A stretch of DNA of 64,000 nucleotides, from NCBI GenBank assembly GCA_015680685.1, contig MNCI01026937.1, forward strand, positions 380,283 through 444,282, in the 5' to 3' direction. Source of the DNA: Gnetum montanum (taxonomy: Eukaryota > Streptophyta > Gnetopsida > Gnetales > Gnetaceae). The notes under the pieces were generated by a model, which ran no database searches, was not told where the DNA came from, and saw nothing but the letters and a program-made list of their open reading frames with translations. Shown here piece after piece: positions 11,733 through 22,260 of this stretch (the stretch's first letter is position 1; every line of letters starts with the position of its first letter). The translations under genes were made by a program, and so were the position numbers.

Positions 11733-13134
11733 AAGAAAAAAGAAAGATTGCTAAAAGTGATAAACAAGTGGTCAACAACCTTTACCTGGTCATACCCTAA
11801 ATTAACCAGAATAGATCCTAGGATATGCCAGCATAGGATTTACATGGACCCCTCCATGAAACCTCAAAAATAACCGTAGAGGCAATTGAATCCAAAATTG
11901 AAGTAGATAGTAAAGGAAGAAATAGAATAGCTTCTTAAGGCTGGGTTCATATATCCCATTGCTGATAGTGAATGGATTATCCCTCTAGTGATCGTGCCTA
12001 AAAAGGGAGGCAAATGGAGGGTGTGTATAGATTTTAGGCTACTGAACATGGTAACATTTAAGGATCACTTCCCGTTGCCATTCATTGACCAAGTCTTAGA
12101 CACCATAGTAGGGCATCACTATTATAGTTTTCTGGATGGCTATAGTGGGTACAACCAAATATGGATAGCCCCAAAAGAACAAGCCAAGACAACATTCACC
12201 AGTCCTTGGGAAATGTTTGCATATAAAAAAATGCCATTTGGCTTGTGCAATGCCCCTGCTACATTTCAGCGCCTAGTGCTAAGCATATTCCAACAACAGA
12301 TTAGAAATGGAGTGGAAGTCTTTATGGAAGACTTCTCCACTTATGGAACAAGCTTTGATCAAGCCTTGGACCGATTAGAGCAAGTACTGAAAAGGTGTGT
12401 AGAAACCAACTTAAGGCTTAATTGGCAGAAAAGCATCTAATGATCCAAGAAGGTGTAGTACTTGGGCATAAAATTTCACGTTCAGGAATAGAGGTAGACT
12501 CGGAAAAAGTTAGAGTCATCCAAGGAATCACCCGATAATCAGAAACTGTCAAAGACATTTGGTCATTCCTTGGATACACTGGCTATTATAGGAGATTCAT
12601 TAAGAACTTCTTCAAGATTGCAAAACCGTTGGTAGAACTAATGAAGAAGGATGCACCATTCGAATGGACCAGGGAATGTGAATGAGCATTCCAAACTCTG
12701 AAACAAAGGCTTATGGAAACTCCCATTCTACAAGCCCTTGACTATCCAGACCATTCGATATAATGACTGATGCATCCAATTATGCCTTAGGAGCCATACT
12801 TACATAGTTGGATGACCAAAAATGTCCTTATTACATCCACTATGTAAGTAAGAGTATTGCTGGTGCACAACTCAACTACACAACTATAGAAAAGGAATTA
12901 ATGGCTGTAGTGTTTGCACTAGACAAATTTAGGCACTATGTATTAGGCTACAAAGTGTACATTCATCCAAATCATAGTGCAATCAGGTTTCTCATGAACA
13001 AGCCAACAGTTAGCCCTCGTATTATACGATGGCTGGTAATCCTACAGGAGTTCGATCTAATGATGATTGATCAAAAAGGCACCAAGAATGTAGTTGCAGA
13101 TCATTTATCTCGGTTGCACTGGGATAGCAAAGAG
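11733..13134 (+). pseudogene. pol: Element 1 reverse transcriptase and RNase H (broken)
   Basis: The RT copies element RNA into DNA and RNase H removes the template. RT motifs in order are LLKAGFIYPIADSEW, IVPKKGGKWRVCIDFRLLN, FPLPFIDQ, YSFLDGYSGYNQI, MPFGLCNAPATFQR, then VFMEDFSTYG where VFMDDFS is expected, so one catalytic aspartate is now glutamate. The thumb/connection has VVLGHKIS and SFLGYTGYYRRFI. RNase H has TDAS and EKELMAVVFALDKFRHY. The third acidic position reads HPNHSA instead of HTDHSA, so an active-site Asp is Asn. VVADHLSRL closes the domain. There are in-frame stops at about 12438, 12537 and 12684. The closest known relatives are Athila RTs. Confidence 0.9.
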
Positions 13135-14498
13135 GATGAATATGCCATATTTGATCATTTCCCTGATGAAGCCCTCTTTGTCGGTGTAGTGAATAACCAA
13201 CCCATGGGAACAAATTGGTATAGTAGGATTCTCACCTATCTCCTTTCCCAACAAACACCATAGGAGCTAGACTTTAGGAAGAAACAATAGTTTCTTCATA
13301 GAGCCAAGTACTTCATGGAGATCAATGGACAAATTTATAAAGTCTATCCTGATGGCTTGGTTTGATGGTGTGTGCCCGATGAGGATCAACTAAGAGTTCT
13401 CTAGGATGCTCATGAGATCCCTTGTGGGGGTCACTATGCAGGGAGACGAATGACCATTAAGATCCTACTTGCAAGATATTACTGGCCAACATTATTTCAA
13501 GATGCCCATCAATTTTTCTAATCCTACGAGCACTATCAACATGATGGGGGAATGACTACTCGAATGGAGGATCCACAACAATGGATTCAACCTTTAGAAC
13601 CCTTCGACATTTGGGGAATAGACTTTATGGGGCCCATTACACCAATGTCCAATGGAAAATCTTATATCATTGTTGCTGTTTACTATCTAATGAAATGGGC
13701 TAAAGTAGCTGCTGTGATAGACTGCACATCATCTACAGCTGCATGATTTGTACAACAACAAGTCGTAAATAGGTTTGGTGTGCCATGTGCGCTTATCTCG
13801 GATAATGGAACACACTTCATGGGTGCAACCTTTCGAAAGTTGATGCAACACTTAGGGGTTGAACATAAATTGACTACACCTTATCACCCCCATGCTAAGG
13901 GCCAAGCTGAGGTCACTAATTGGGAGATTACTAAAATATTAACAAGGTCAATTAGCAAATTTAGGCGATATTGGAGCACTAAACTAAACGATGCTCTCTA
14001 GGCATACCGCTCCACTTGGAAGCTCCCTATAGGCTACTCTCCCTATGAGTTAGTATACAAAAAAATTCCAAAGCTTCCAATACAAACCCAGCTTTGTACA
14101 CTATCCATGGCATGTGACCTCCACCTTGACCTTGATCTAGCACAAAAACAAAGATTGACAACTCTAAACGTGCTAGACGAAAATTGACTGGTTGCCCGGT
14201 CATCAAATGAGTTGCACAAGGCACATAATAAGCAACGTCATGACTTAAAAATTCAAAAGGTTAAGTACCAACTAGGAGAAAAGGTCCTCTATTGGAACCC
14301 CACCATGTACTAAAATGCATGAAATTTCAAACATTGTGGAAAGGGCCTTACATTATTCATACAACCTTTCCCTCAGGAGCCATGACAATATATAAGCCTG
14401 AAAGCCCTGATAGGAGATTACTGGTCAATGTGCAACAAACCAAACCCTTCCATGAACTCAAAAAAACTAGTACACATAATACCTTTGGGAGAGGATGA
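13135..14498 (+). pseudogene. Element 1 integrase (broken)
   Basis: Integrase inserts the DNA copy into the host genome. The N-terminal zinc domain is damaged (DAHEIPCGGHYAGRR, then a region that has lost its CX2C cysteines: YEHYQHDGG). The catalytic core is readable: IWGIDFMGPI (first Asp), LISDNGTHF (second Asp), GQAEVTNWEI (Glu). The C-terminal part includes YSPYELVY, LWKGPYIIHTTFPSGAM and VNVQQTKPFHEL. Stops interrupt it, for example the codon at about 13999-14001 that reads TAG where element 2 has TGG. The pol reading ends near 14498. Confidence 0.87.
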
Positions 14499-16446
14499 CC
14501 TCGCTCATTATTTTGGATCTCTCCCTTTCAACTCAATCATGGGGGAGACAACCACCTATGCTAATCAATTGAGGCCCTTAGTTCCTTTTTAAGTTTTTAT
14601 TTTAAAATTTTTTATTTTATAAATTTCTTTAACTTTTTCTTCTTTTTGTTTTACAACATTGTTCATACTTTTTATTTTATTTGTGTGTGTGTGTGTATTC
14701 ACTTATTTTGTTAGGTTTGTCACCTAATAAGTGCTCCTAGAGATGGTATGAACTGTATTCTATTGGTTGCTAATTTTTAGTTTTTACCTTTAAGTTATGA
14801 AGTTGATACTAAGGTATGGGTTTTTTGATATAACAGGCAATGAGTCCACATCATCCATGCATCCATAAATTTCTATGGTCTCTCTTGGCTTGGAACTGTA
14901 TAGTCCCTTTCTAAAAATAATAAGAACTATCAATGAATCGGTGACTAGGCATTTCTCAAACTAAGGAAGGACTCAAGGATTGAAAAGGGTGTGACTTCAA
15001 GGGGACTTGATGCATTTGTGTTGGCCATTCTCTTGGGTGCTTGGATGCTTTCTTCTTGAGTTCTCTTACCATTCTGAAGTTACCCCATTATTGGGAAGCT
15101 GAGTGAATAAAAATAAAAATAATAAATCTTTGCATGATGTGGTTCTCACGCAAAAAAAAATAAAAAAAATAGTGAGGATTCAAAGCACATCCCTTAGACA
15201 AAATAATCATCTAGGCTACAAGCACTGGTTATGGAACTAAAAACATGTTCCCTCTAACTAAGGCCATTTCTCGCTTCCCACTTTTCTCCTTTCTTGTTTC
15301 ATCAAAATGATGGTGACTCTTTGATGGAGGCATTCTTGTTACTTCAGGTGGATGGATTAGCCAAATGTATTAATGCGAAGTCACTGAATGTGGATTGTTT
15401 GAGGCTGGATTTGGAATGGGATCTACTAAGTCACCTTAACCATGAACACACAAGGGGCTGTACATCACCTTGTTCTTAAGACTCCATTCCACTCTCTTCT
15501 TTCCATCATTCTTTCTTCATTGTTCACCTCATTGCCGGTTGTATCAATAGTTTATATTTTGGTCTACGCATTGTTTTCTTTTTGCTAAACTCTTGTGGTT
15601 AAGACTTTAACTCTTGTTTCCAAATGACATTTCTAGAGCCTACGAACTCTTCGAATGTGGGAATGTCAGGGCATTAAGGGGCATGAGCCGACTTTGGGGA
15701 GGACCCACTGGCATTTCTATTTAGTGCATTAGTTAATTTCTTTCCCTTAAACATTTTTGCAATAAATTTATATTTTGTTCATTTCCATCTTTGACATCCA
15801 TTTCATCGGCATTATAGTTGTCTCTTTTTCTCCATCTTTCTTATTCCTTATCTTTTTCCATTCTCTTGCTACCGGAGGTTTGCTCTCAGTCATGGGGGTC
15901 CTGGTCCAATTTTTTCAATTTTCTCCTAACCCCTACACCTTCGGTAGTCACTAGTGTTACATCTCTAGAATCCACATTAGCCATATCACAACTTAGCCAA
16001 TGGACCTTTCACCAAAAAAAGATATCAATTGCATTGTGATTCATTTACCCTTACTAATATAAGACTATGTTGTGTGTGCAGATGGCGATCATACAACAAC
16101 GGATTGGATCTGGAGGAAATACTTGGAATGGATCGGTGCTAAAGTAATTATACAAGGAACAAGACTGATGGTGCACTTATGGATGGACAACAAAAGGCGC
16201 AACCTTGGCATTGGCAGCAACAGACTTCTTCTCTCTTCTCTCTTCCCTCTCAGCTGCCAAATAAGGCCTGATGTCAAAATGTATAAAGTGTTCACTCTTG
16301 TTGTCATGAACACTAGTTTTGTCATGTTTTGTAATGATGATCTGTTCACATGTCACCCCATTCACCATTATTATCATCCAAGTCAATAATCCCATACCTT
16401 CCCAATATTTTGTAAAGAACTCGAGGATGAGTTTTTATTCAGTCAC
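14499..16446 (+). other. Element 1 non-coding 3' region
   Basis: About 1.95 kb lie between integrase and the polypurine tract, with no domain recognised. It is shared in order and length with elements 2 and 3. Landmarks are a T-rich tract and a TG microsatellite near 14690, an acceptor-like 'gatataacag' at 14828, a conserved block at 15655-15712, and a branch-point plus AG-ATGGC acceptor at 16051-16084. In Athila elements this is the place of the env-like or accessory gene. Here only about 20 codons are open after the ATG. Confidence 0.7.
16051..16084 (+). promoter_or_regulatory. Putative splice acceptor before ATGGC (element 1)
   Basis: TTACTAAT (branch-point-like, 16051-16058) is followed by a TG-rich tract and GCAG directly before ATGGCGATC (ATG at 16082). 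Elements 2, 3 and 4 share the same arrangement. The frame after ATG reads MAIIQQRIGSGGNTWNG and then stops, so the downstream gene is gone in this copy. Confidence 0.45.
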
Positions 16447-16453
16447 GGGGGTA
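16447..16453 (+). promoter_or_regulatory. Polypurine tract of element 1
   Basis: GGGGGTA lies immediately before the TGATGAG of the 3' LTR. The same tract precedes the 3' LTRs of elements 2 and 3. It is the plus-strand primer site. Confidence 0.85.
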
Positions 16454-17218
16454 TGATGAGCTGCGATATCACGTACACGATATCGCGTCCGCTGCCAGTT
16501 CTATAAATAAGAGGTAGACTTCCCTTGTTTTCCCATCTAGATCTAGACCCTTAGCCAAACTCTAGTAGTTTTCCCATTTCAGAGTTAGAATAATTTCCAT
16601 GTTCCTGTAGTAGGAGTCTCAAAGTGAATGGATCTTTATTCGAGCAATTTGTACCTGAGTACATATTTTGTACAACAATAAAGATGAACTTTCTAATAAA
16701 CCTTGCAACATATGGACTAAGCTACATAGGATTTAATGACTGTTAAATGTTTAAATGCTTTCTTAGATAATTAATCTCTCTCAACCCTTAACTCTCCTAG
16801 TTAAGTGCATTCAGTACGATCGCTTCGAGCACGTGCGCTACACTTGGTAACCTAGTGATGAATAGTGTTTGGTAATCCTAGTAGCATTGCATTGGTTTAC
16901 GGTATGAACAACAAGTGGGAATGGATACTGATGCTAGGACAATTAGAGCTTAGTTAGTGAAAGTTAGTTGCTTAGTTTCTTCATCCTTTTCCTTCTTAGC
17001 ATAGGCAATAAAAAGATAAAAGACATAAAAATTAGATGCCTCAAGCTTACTTAACCATACAACCATGACAAATACAAGTAAGATTGGGAAGATAGTGATT
17101 GATTAACCTTAAGTGTTTCATAAGATGCGTAAGCACTTAGTCCTTAGAGTTCGACCGGATCGCGCGTGTAACGCTTGTATTCGTATGGTTGAGTGTAGGG
17201 GTACCTCTCCACTCATCA
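16454..17218 (+). repeat. 3' LTR of element 1
   Basis: TGATGAG to CTCATCA. It has two GATATC-type palindromes, an intact TATAAATA at 16502-16509 and an AATAAAGATG signal near 16678. It is better preserved than the 5' copy at both the TATA box and the terminus. Confidence 0.93.
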
Positions 17219-17223
17219 TATCT

Positions 17224-17361
17224 ATTTTAGGATTGTCTACTGCTTTACTTATTATATTTTTCTTGGTAATATTTGGTTTTAATAACTTACATTTTATCAT
17301 TCTAAGTAACACCTTTCTAACTTAAACTAGATTAGGTAGGTGTTACAATTTGGTATCATAG
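17224..17361 (+). repeat. End of an old chromovirus LTR and its primer site
   Basis: Sequence up to 'ggtgttaca' at 17347 looks like an LTR end, and 'ttggtatcatag' at 17350-17361 matches the tRNA-iMet primer site (TGGTATCAGAGC) except for late changes. This primer is typical of plant chromoviruses. A gag relic follows at 17547, which supports the reading. The rest of the LTR would continue leftward across element 1. Confidence 0.6.
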
Positions 17362-17546
17362 TAGAATATTTAATCAAAATTCTTAGATATATAGTGTAGG
17401 GATGATACTAAGAAGATTAGTTGTGATCCTAAATAAGGTAAACCCTAGAAAACCTAATAGGAAAGTCTCACTGAATGATTTTATACAAGAGATAATCACC
17501 TATTTAAGAAGTCAAAATTAGTCAAATTTAGTTAACAATGGATAGA

Positions 17547-17695
17547 ACAATAATGATGATAGAAGAGCCATTTGGCAAGTTCTTATGGAATGTTTTAGTT
17601 ATTTGAAACCACCAACTTTTGATAGAGCTAAAGATTGTATAGTTGCTCTGGAATGACAAAGGGAGATAGATGAAAGTTTTTAACTTATAGATTAC
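17547..17695 (+). pseudogene. Old chromovirus gag, first part
   Basis: The frame reads DDRRAIWQVLMECFSYLKPP, then TFDRAKDCIVALE. This is the N-terminal gag pattern in which PPTF is followed by the helix that starts the capsid core. It is cut by element 2, which inserted at GTTAT (17696-17700). The continuation lies at 27866 and keeps the same gene order. Stops are present. It is a relic of the Del/Tekay-like type, judging from this part and the protease-RT part at 28560-29270. Confidence 0.6.
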
Positions 17696-17700
17696 GTTAT

Positions 17701-18542
17701 TGATGAGTCGATATATCAAGGCTACGATATCGCATCTGCGATATTGGGTACGCAATATTAAAGCCTTCTAAGCGATATCAGACATCCAATATCTGGGCCT
17801 ATCTTGTGGCCTATAAATAAGAGGTAGGTGCACTTGGTTTGGCAATAGTTGGTAAATTAGTCTTAGTCCCTTACTCAAACTCTTGCCTTTTTCCCTTCTC
17901 AGAGTTAGAATTATTTCTGAGTGCTTGCAGTAGGAGTCATAAAGCAAATGGATCTGTATTCGAGCATTGTGTACCTAAGCACACCTTGTGGCTGAAAATA
18001 AAGATGAACTTTATGATAAACCTTATAGTATTCATAATCACTTATTTAATGTTATTTATAGTTATTTAATGCTTTCCTTAGTTAATTAATGTTCTCTCTC
18101 TCTCTCTCTCTCACCTTGTTAACTCTCCCAAGTAAGCACACTCAGTACAACCACTTTGAGTATGCGTGGAACACTTGGTAACTCAGTAACGATTACCGTT
18201 TGGTAATCTCAGTAGTGTTGCACTGGTTCAGGATGTGGACGGAAAGAGGGAATATATGCTGGTGTTAGGACTAGTTAGAGCATAGTCATTGGTTACTTAA
18301 TTAGTTCACTTATCTCTTTGTAGCACTAAGAAATAAAACATAAAAATATATAAAAATCATATACCTCAAGTATACTTAACCATACAATCACATTATACAA
18401 GTAGGTTTGCGAAGACGGAAATTGACTAACCCATCCAGGTTTTGTAAAGGCGCATAAGCACTTAGTCCTTGGAATTCGACTGGATCGTGCATGTACACTC
18501 GTATTCGTATGGTTGAGTGTAGGGATACCTTGTAGCTCATCA
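17701..18542 (+). repeat. 5' LTR of element 2
   Basis: TGATGAG to CTCATCA. GATATC-type palindromes fill about 17709-17795, followed by TATAAATA at 17812-17819. A (CT)n microsatellite at about 18092-18112 is longer than in the 3' LTR. An AATAAAGATG signal is near 17998. Confidence 0.93.
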
Positions 18543-18543
18543 T

Positions 18544-18561
18544 TGGCACTGTTGCCAGGGA
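18544..18561 (+). promoter_or_regulatory. Primer binding site, tRNA-Asp (element 2)
   Basis: TGGCACTGTTGCCAGGGA starts one base after the LTR and matches the tRNA-Asp complement with a few transitions. Confidence 0.85.
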
Positions 18562-18680
18562 CTTTGTTGTTTGTGCACTAGCTAGAACTCAAGAAATATT
18601 TACATCATTGGAATGAACCCTTAGGATTGGTTATCTTACAATTAGTGAAATGAAAAGTATTACACACTGAATAGATAATT

Positions 18681-21110
18681 ATGTCTCCTGCTTCTTACGA
18701 GAGTGTTTCATTGCCTAGGTTTGATACAGGGAACAATCGGAGGCATAGTACACATGATAATCTGCCAGTTCCTCAATAGTTTTGTGTGGTATACATTCAT
18801 CCTGATCAGTATATACCAAAATTTACCTTTATCCTCCACCAGGATGAACAACTACGTTGGCGTGATTTAGAAGGTAACATAGTGTTACCCTTGATTGCGA
18901 AGTCTCGGGCATGCTCCTTTGTGATCTTACATGAATTGGTATGAAACACTTATAGGAAGAGTACATTGTGCATGATCATGACTTGAGAGAGTATCGATCC
19001 ACGGAGGCACAACATCAAAGGGATCTCCAACAAGAGAGACATCATGAATTCATGAAGGGGAAGTTGTCTCAGAATGTCCTATATGTCATAGGTGAAAATG
19101 AGGGTGGTGAACCTACCTCAGGAAGTTTCCCACACAATGATGTTCCTCTCGTTGACTTTGGTCAAGGGGTGGTGTATCAGAATCTTCACTCAACTATCCA
19201 TAACCCAGATTCTAGCACTAATAGACATAAAGGATCTAAAAAAGGAACATGAACACATGACAAAGATGGACATTCTGATCGTAACCACAATCAAGGCCAT
19301 GACCTCCGAAGAGAAGGAAGTAGGCACCATCATGGTGATGGTACTTCTCCTTCTTCACCTTCATCATCTCCTTCACCCTCTCCTTTAGGATCTGGATACA
19401 ATTATAAGGAAAAAGACCCTAAGGATAATGGTAAGTGAAATGGGAATCATAGACAAAGCACCCGAGAAATGGGATGAGGGCATTCTAGAGAAACTCATCA
19501 TGAAAGGAGGAAGAGTAGGGAACAACATAGGCATCATAGACAGTATGATCATGATGAACCCCTATTCGATACCCAAAGTATGCTAAATATAACTAAGGCT
19601 ATTAGAATCCCAACAAGGCACCAAAATAATAGTAGGATCAAAAGATTGGACATGAAAAATATCCCACGATTTGAAGGGGGATACAACTTTGATCCTCAAA
19701 ATCATTTACAAGAATTTCACAATGCATGTGCCTTACAAAACATAGAAAACCAATGGCAAAAACTCAAGTTATTTCCATGGACACTGATAAAGGAAGTGGA
19801 AAGCTGGTACCAATCCTTAGAACTAGAATCCATTTGCCGATGGAGTACCATGTTAGAACTATTCAATGATAAGTATCAAATGTACTCTTGAGTGTTCAAC
19901 CTGCGAAAGCAAATTCAAGGATGGAAACAAGGAGGACATAAACCCTTAGATGCTACCATGGGTTGATATTATCCACTATTACATCATTGCCCATGCCATG
20001 GTTACTTGCAAAGGGAACAACCATGGCATCTCGTAGATGGGCTTAGGCATGAAACGTGAAGAACCCTTAGGACTTATGTCCAAGGAAGGCTATTTGAGCT
20101 TAGAGCCCATCAAGTACAAAGATTGTTGGAGTAAGTTGCTAAAGAAGAAGGTGAGTTAAGGAAAAGAGAGAGTGCATAAGAATATAACAGAGATCCTTCC
20201 CTTTGAAAGAAGGGAGTTAGATTTTGTGAGGATGAAGAAGAGTCATCACTTGAAGAGATGGTGAATAGGAAAACCTTGCCCATTCAAAAACTTGCATTGG
20301 CAGTATCGGCAAAGGTGGACCAAATGTGGAACTCCCTAGATAATAGATTTCAAATAGTTCTCAAAATAGTAGAGGAGTCTAGAGAGGAAGGTAGTGATTG
20401 AGAAAAGAGAAAAAAGAGAGAAGCTGAATATGCAAGTAACAAAGGTAAGGGCAAAGTTTTCATCATCGAAGAGGTTGTGGATTTGGATACAAACAATGAT
20501 AGTGGATGTGAGATATGCTAATATTACCATCCTAAAGGATGTTGCCCTATAATCTCACATTTGTAGAAGTCTGGGGTGTATGCACTCAACCCACGATTAA
20601 ACAGAAGGCAAACCCCCTAAAGATTACCTTATCCTTAAGGTAACCTAAGGAAATTCCACCAACCCTTGATGTATTATCCAAGTGGAACTCCATCACAATC
20701 AAATGAGTAGTATCAATAGTGGTAGCACCCACAATCATGGGGAATGCCACCACCATGTCAACAGTACCCTTACCGTCAATCCGACTCATATGGATACTAC
20801 TTGCAATAGCTAATCTCTCTACGTGACTCTACTAGTCATGTTACTTAGCAAGCTCACTACCAAACCCATGAGTATTATAGAACTCCTTATCCTAGGGGTG
20901 ATGTTCCACAAACATATTATCCTTCTCATCTGGCTACATCTCTTCCACCCTTAACTCCATTACCACCTACTCCAGTCATGTAGGGTGAGCTCCCTACCTA
21001 GCCGCAACAACGTAATACTACAAGGGCTGTTAATCCTTATCCGACTATTGGTTTAGACAATCGCACAAAGAGAAGATCTTTCTTTAGAACCAATAGTCCA
21101 ACCAAGTCCT
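18681..21110 (+). pseudogene. gag: Element 2 gag (broken)
   Basis: Starts at ATG 18681 (MSPASYESVSLPRFDTGN), placed like the gag start of element 1. An early segment reads FTFILHQDEQLRWRDLEGN. The best-preserved part of the family's capsid core is a 103-codon open stretch at 19580-19891 (RLDMKNIPRFEGGYNFDPQ, FHNACALQNIENQWQKLKLF, ESWYQSLE, LFNDKYQMYS). The zinc knuckle at about 20508-20545 reads CEIC, a stop, then YHPKGCC. A Pro/Gln-rich tail follows. Stops occur at the positions of Gln and Trp codons, and frameshifts separate the N-terminus from the core. Confidence 0.85.
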
Positions 21111-21179
21111 TATAGTCACAAGTGGCTAACACTCCAAAGGCCTCACCATCATCCAAAACTTTGAAACTCTCTTTAAACC

Positions 21180-22260
21180 AAAGGCCACATTCAATGCACA
21201 TGGTCATGTTGACACATACTATTATTGATTGGATTAAGGTTGGCCATCTTCCTAGGAAATTATCCAATCCTAGGAGTCCTCTTATATATTTACAAATTGC
21301 TGGGAATGAACCTTGCAAGGCTCTTTTGGATTCAGGTTTTGGTGTCAACTTAATCTCTCAAGAAATGTACAAAGCCTGGAACCTGACTCCACTAAAAAAG
21401 AGTAACATTCATTTAGAGCTGGTTGACCAGTACATCATTATCTTATTAGGACTAGTGGAGGACATTGTTACCACTGTTTGTGGATGGTCATAACCAGCTG
21501 ACTTCCTAGTGATTCAAGTTAACAACTGTAAGGGGGACTTTCCTATCATAATGGGAAGAGCATGGCTAAGCACAATTGACGCACACCTAGGAATACGAGA
21601 TATTTCCCTAGAAATATCAAAGGAAAATACATTTGGAAAGATTGAGAAGAAGAAAGTTTCGTGCATCGCATACAGTGACATGGGGTGTAGTTGTGTGTAG
21701 AAGTCTTGGTTTGTACAATGTTTAACATTGCCTACATGCAACTAGTGTGCACAAGTAACTAACATACAAAGATGCCTATATGTAGTAGCCACAAGATAGG
21801 AAGGCACCTAGTGGCTAATAGCTGACCAAGAGAGCAACTCAACTATATGCATGGAACCAACTAAGGGTTTGACTTGCGCTGACATTGATAGCATAGATAC
21901 ATTAAAGCAAGCCCATCACCAACTTCCAAGTCTCAACATTGAAAATATCAACTAGGGAAAGTTAGAAATCCCCGACAACTTTAAGCAAGAGCCTTGGAGT
22001 TAAAATCATTGCCCACTAGTATGGAGTACACATTTCTCAAAAATGGAAAATTGGTAATTATTAATGCTAGGCTTGCTCCTCAATAAAAAGAGAGATTGCT
22101 GAAAATGGTGAAAAAATTGTCAAAAGCCTTCGCTTGATCATATCCAAAATTAACCAAAATAGACCCTAGGATATGACAACATAGGATTTACACTGACCCA
22201 TCCATGAAGCCTTGACAACAATTGCAGAGGCGATTGAACCCAAAGCTAAAGCAAGTGGTT
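21180..22260 (+). pseudogene. Element 2 protease and protease-RT linker (broken)
   Basis: A 123-codon open stretch contains LPRKLSNPRSPLIYLQIAGN, the active site KALLDSGFGVNLIS at about 21318, and LVEDIVTTVCGWS. After one stop it continues with GDFPIIMGRAWLSTIDAHLG and SLEISKENTFGKI. This is the clearest copy of the protease in the window and shows what elements 1 and 3 have lost. A weakly conserved linker of about 560 bases leads to RT. It includes text that is hidden by the N gap in element 1. Stops are frequent in the linker. Confidence 0.82.

Larger units (their letters stand above)
7701..17218 (+). mobile_element. Element 1: complete Athila-like Ty3/gypsy retrotransposon
   Basis: This is a full-structure LTR retrotransposon of 9.5 kb. 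It has 5' and 3' LTRs (7701-8448, 16454-17218), a tRNA-Asp primer site right after the 5' LTR, gag, protease, RT, RNase H and integrase in that order, a non-coding 3' region and a GGGGGTA polypurine tract. A perfect 5-bp target duplication TATCT flanks it at 7696-7700 and 17219-17223. The Gag, the RT (LLKAGFIYPIADSEWV, FIDQVLDTIVGHHYYSFLDG) and the tRNA-Asp primer are typical of the Athila branch. In-frame stops throughout mean it can no longer make its proteins. It inserted next to an older chromovirus whose primer site lies at 17351. Confidence 0.95.

Noticed and set aside
11339-11873. Open frames across the N gap in element 1
   Set aside because: N-filled codons create false continuity; only the flanking protease and linker residues are real evidence.
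14499-16446. A retroviral-type env gene in the 3' region of elements 1-3
   Set aside because: No signal peptide, transmembrane segment or long frame is present; the region is collinear non-coding DNA with a short open stretch after ATGGC.
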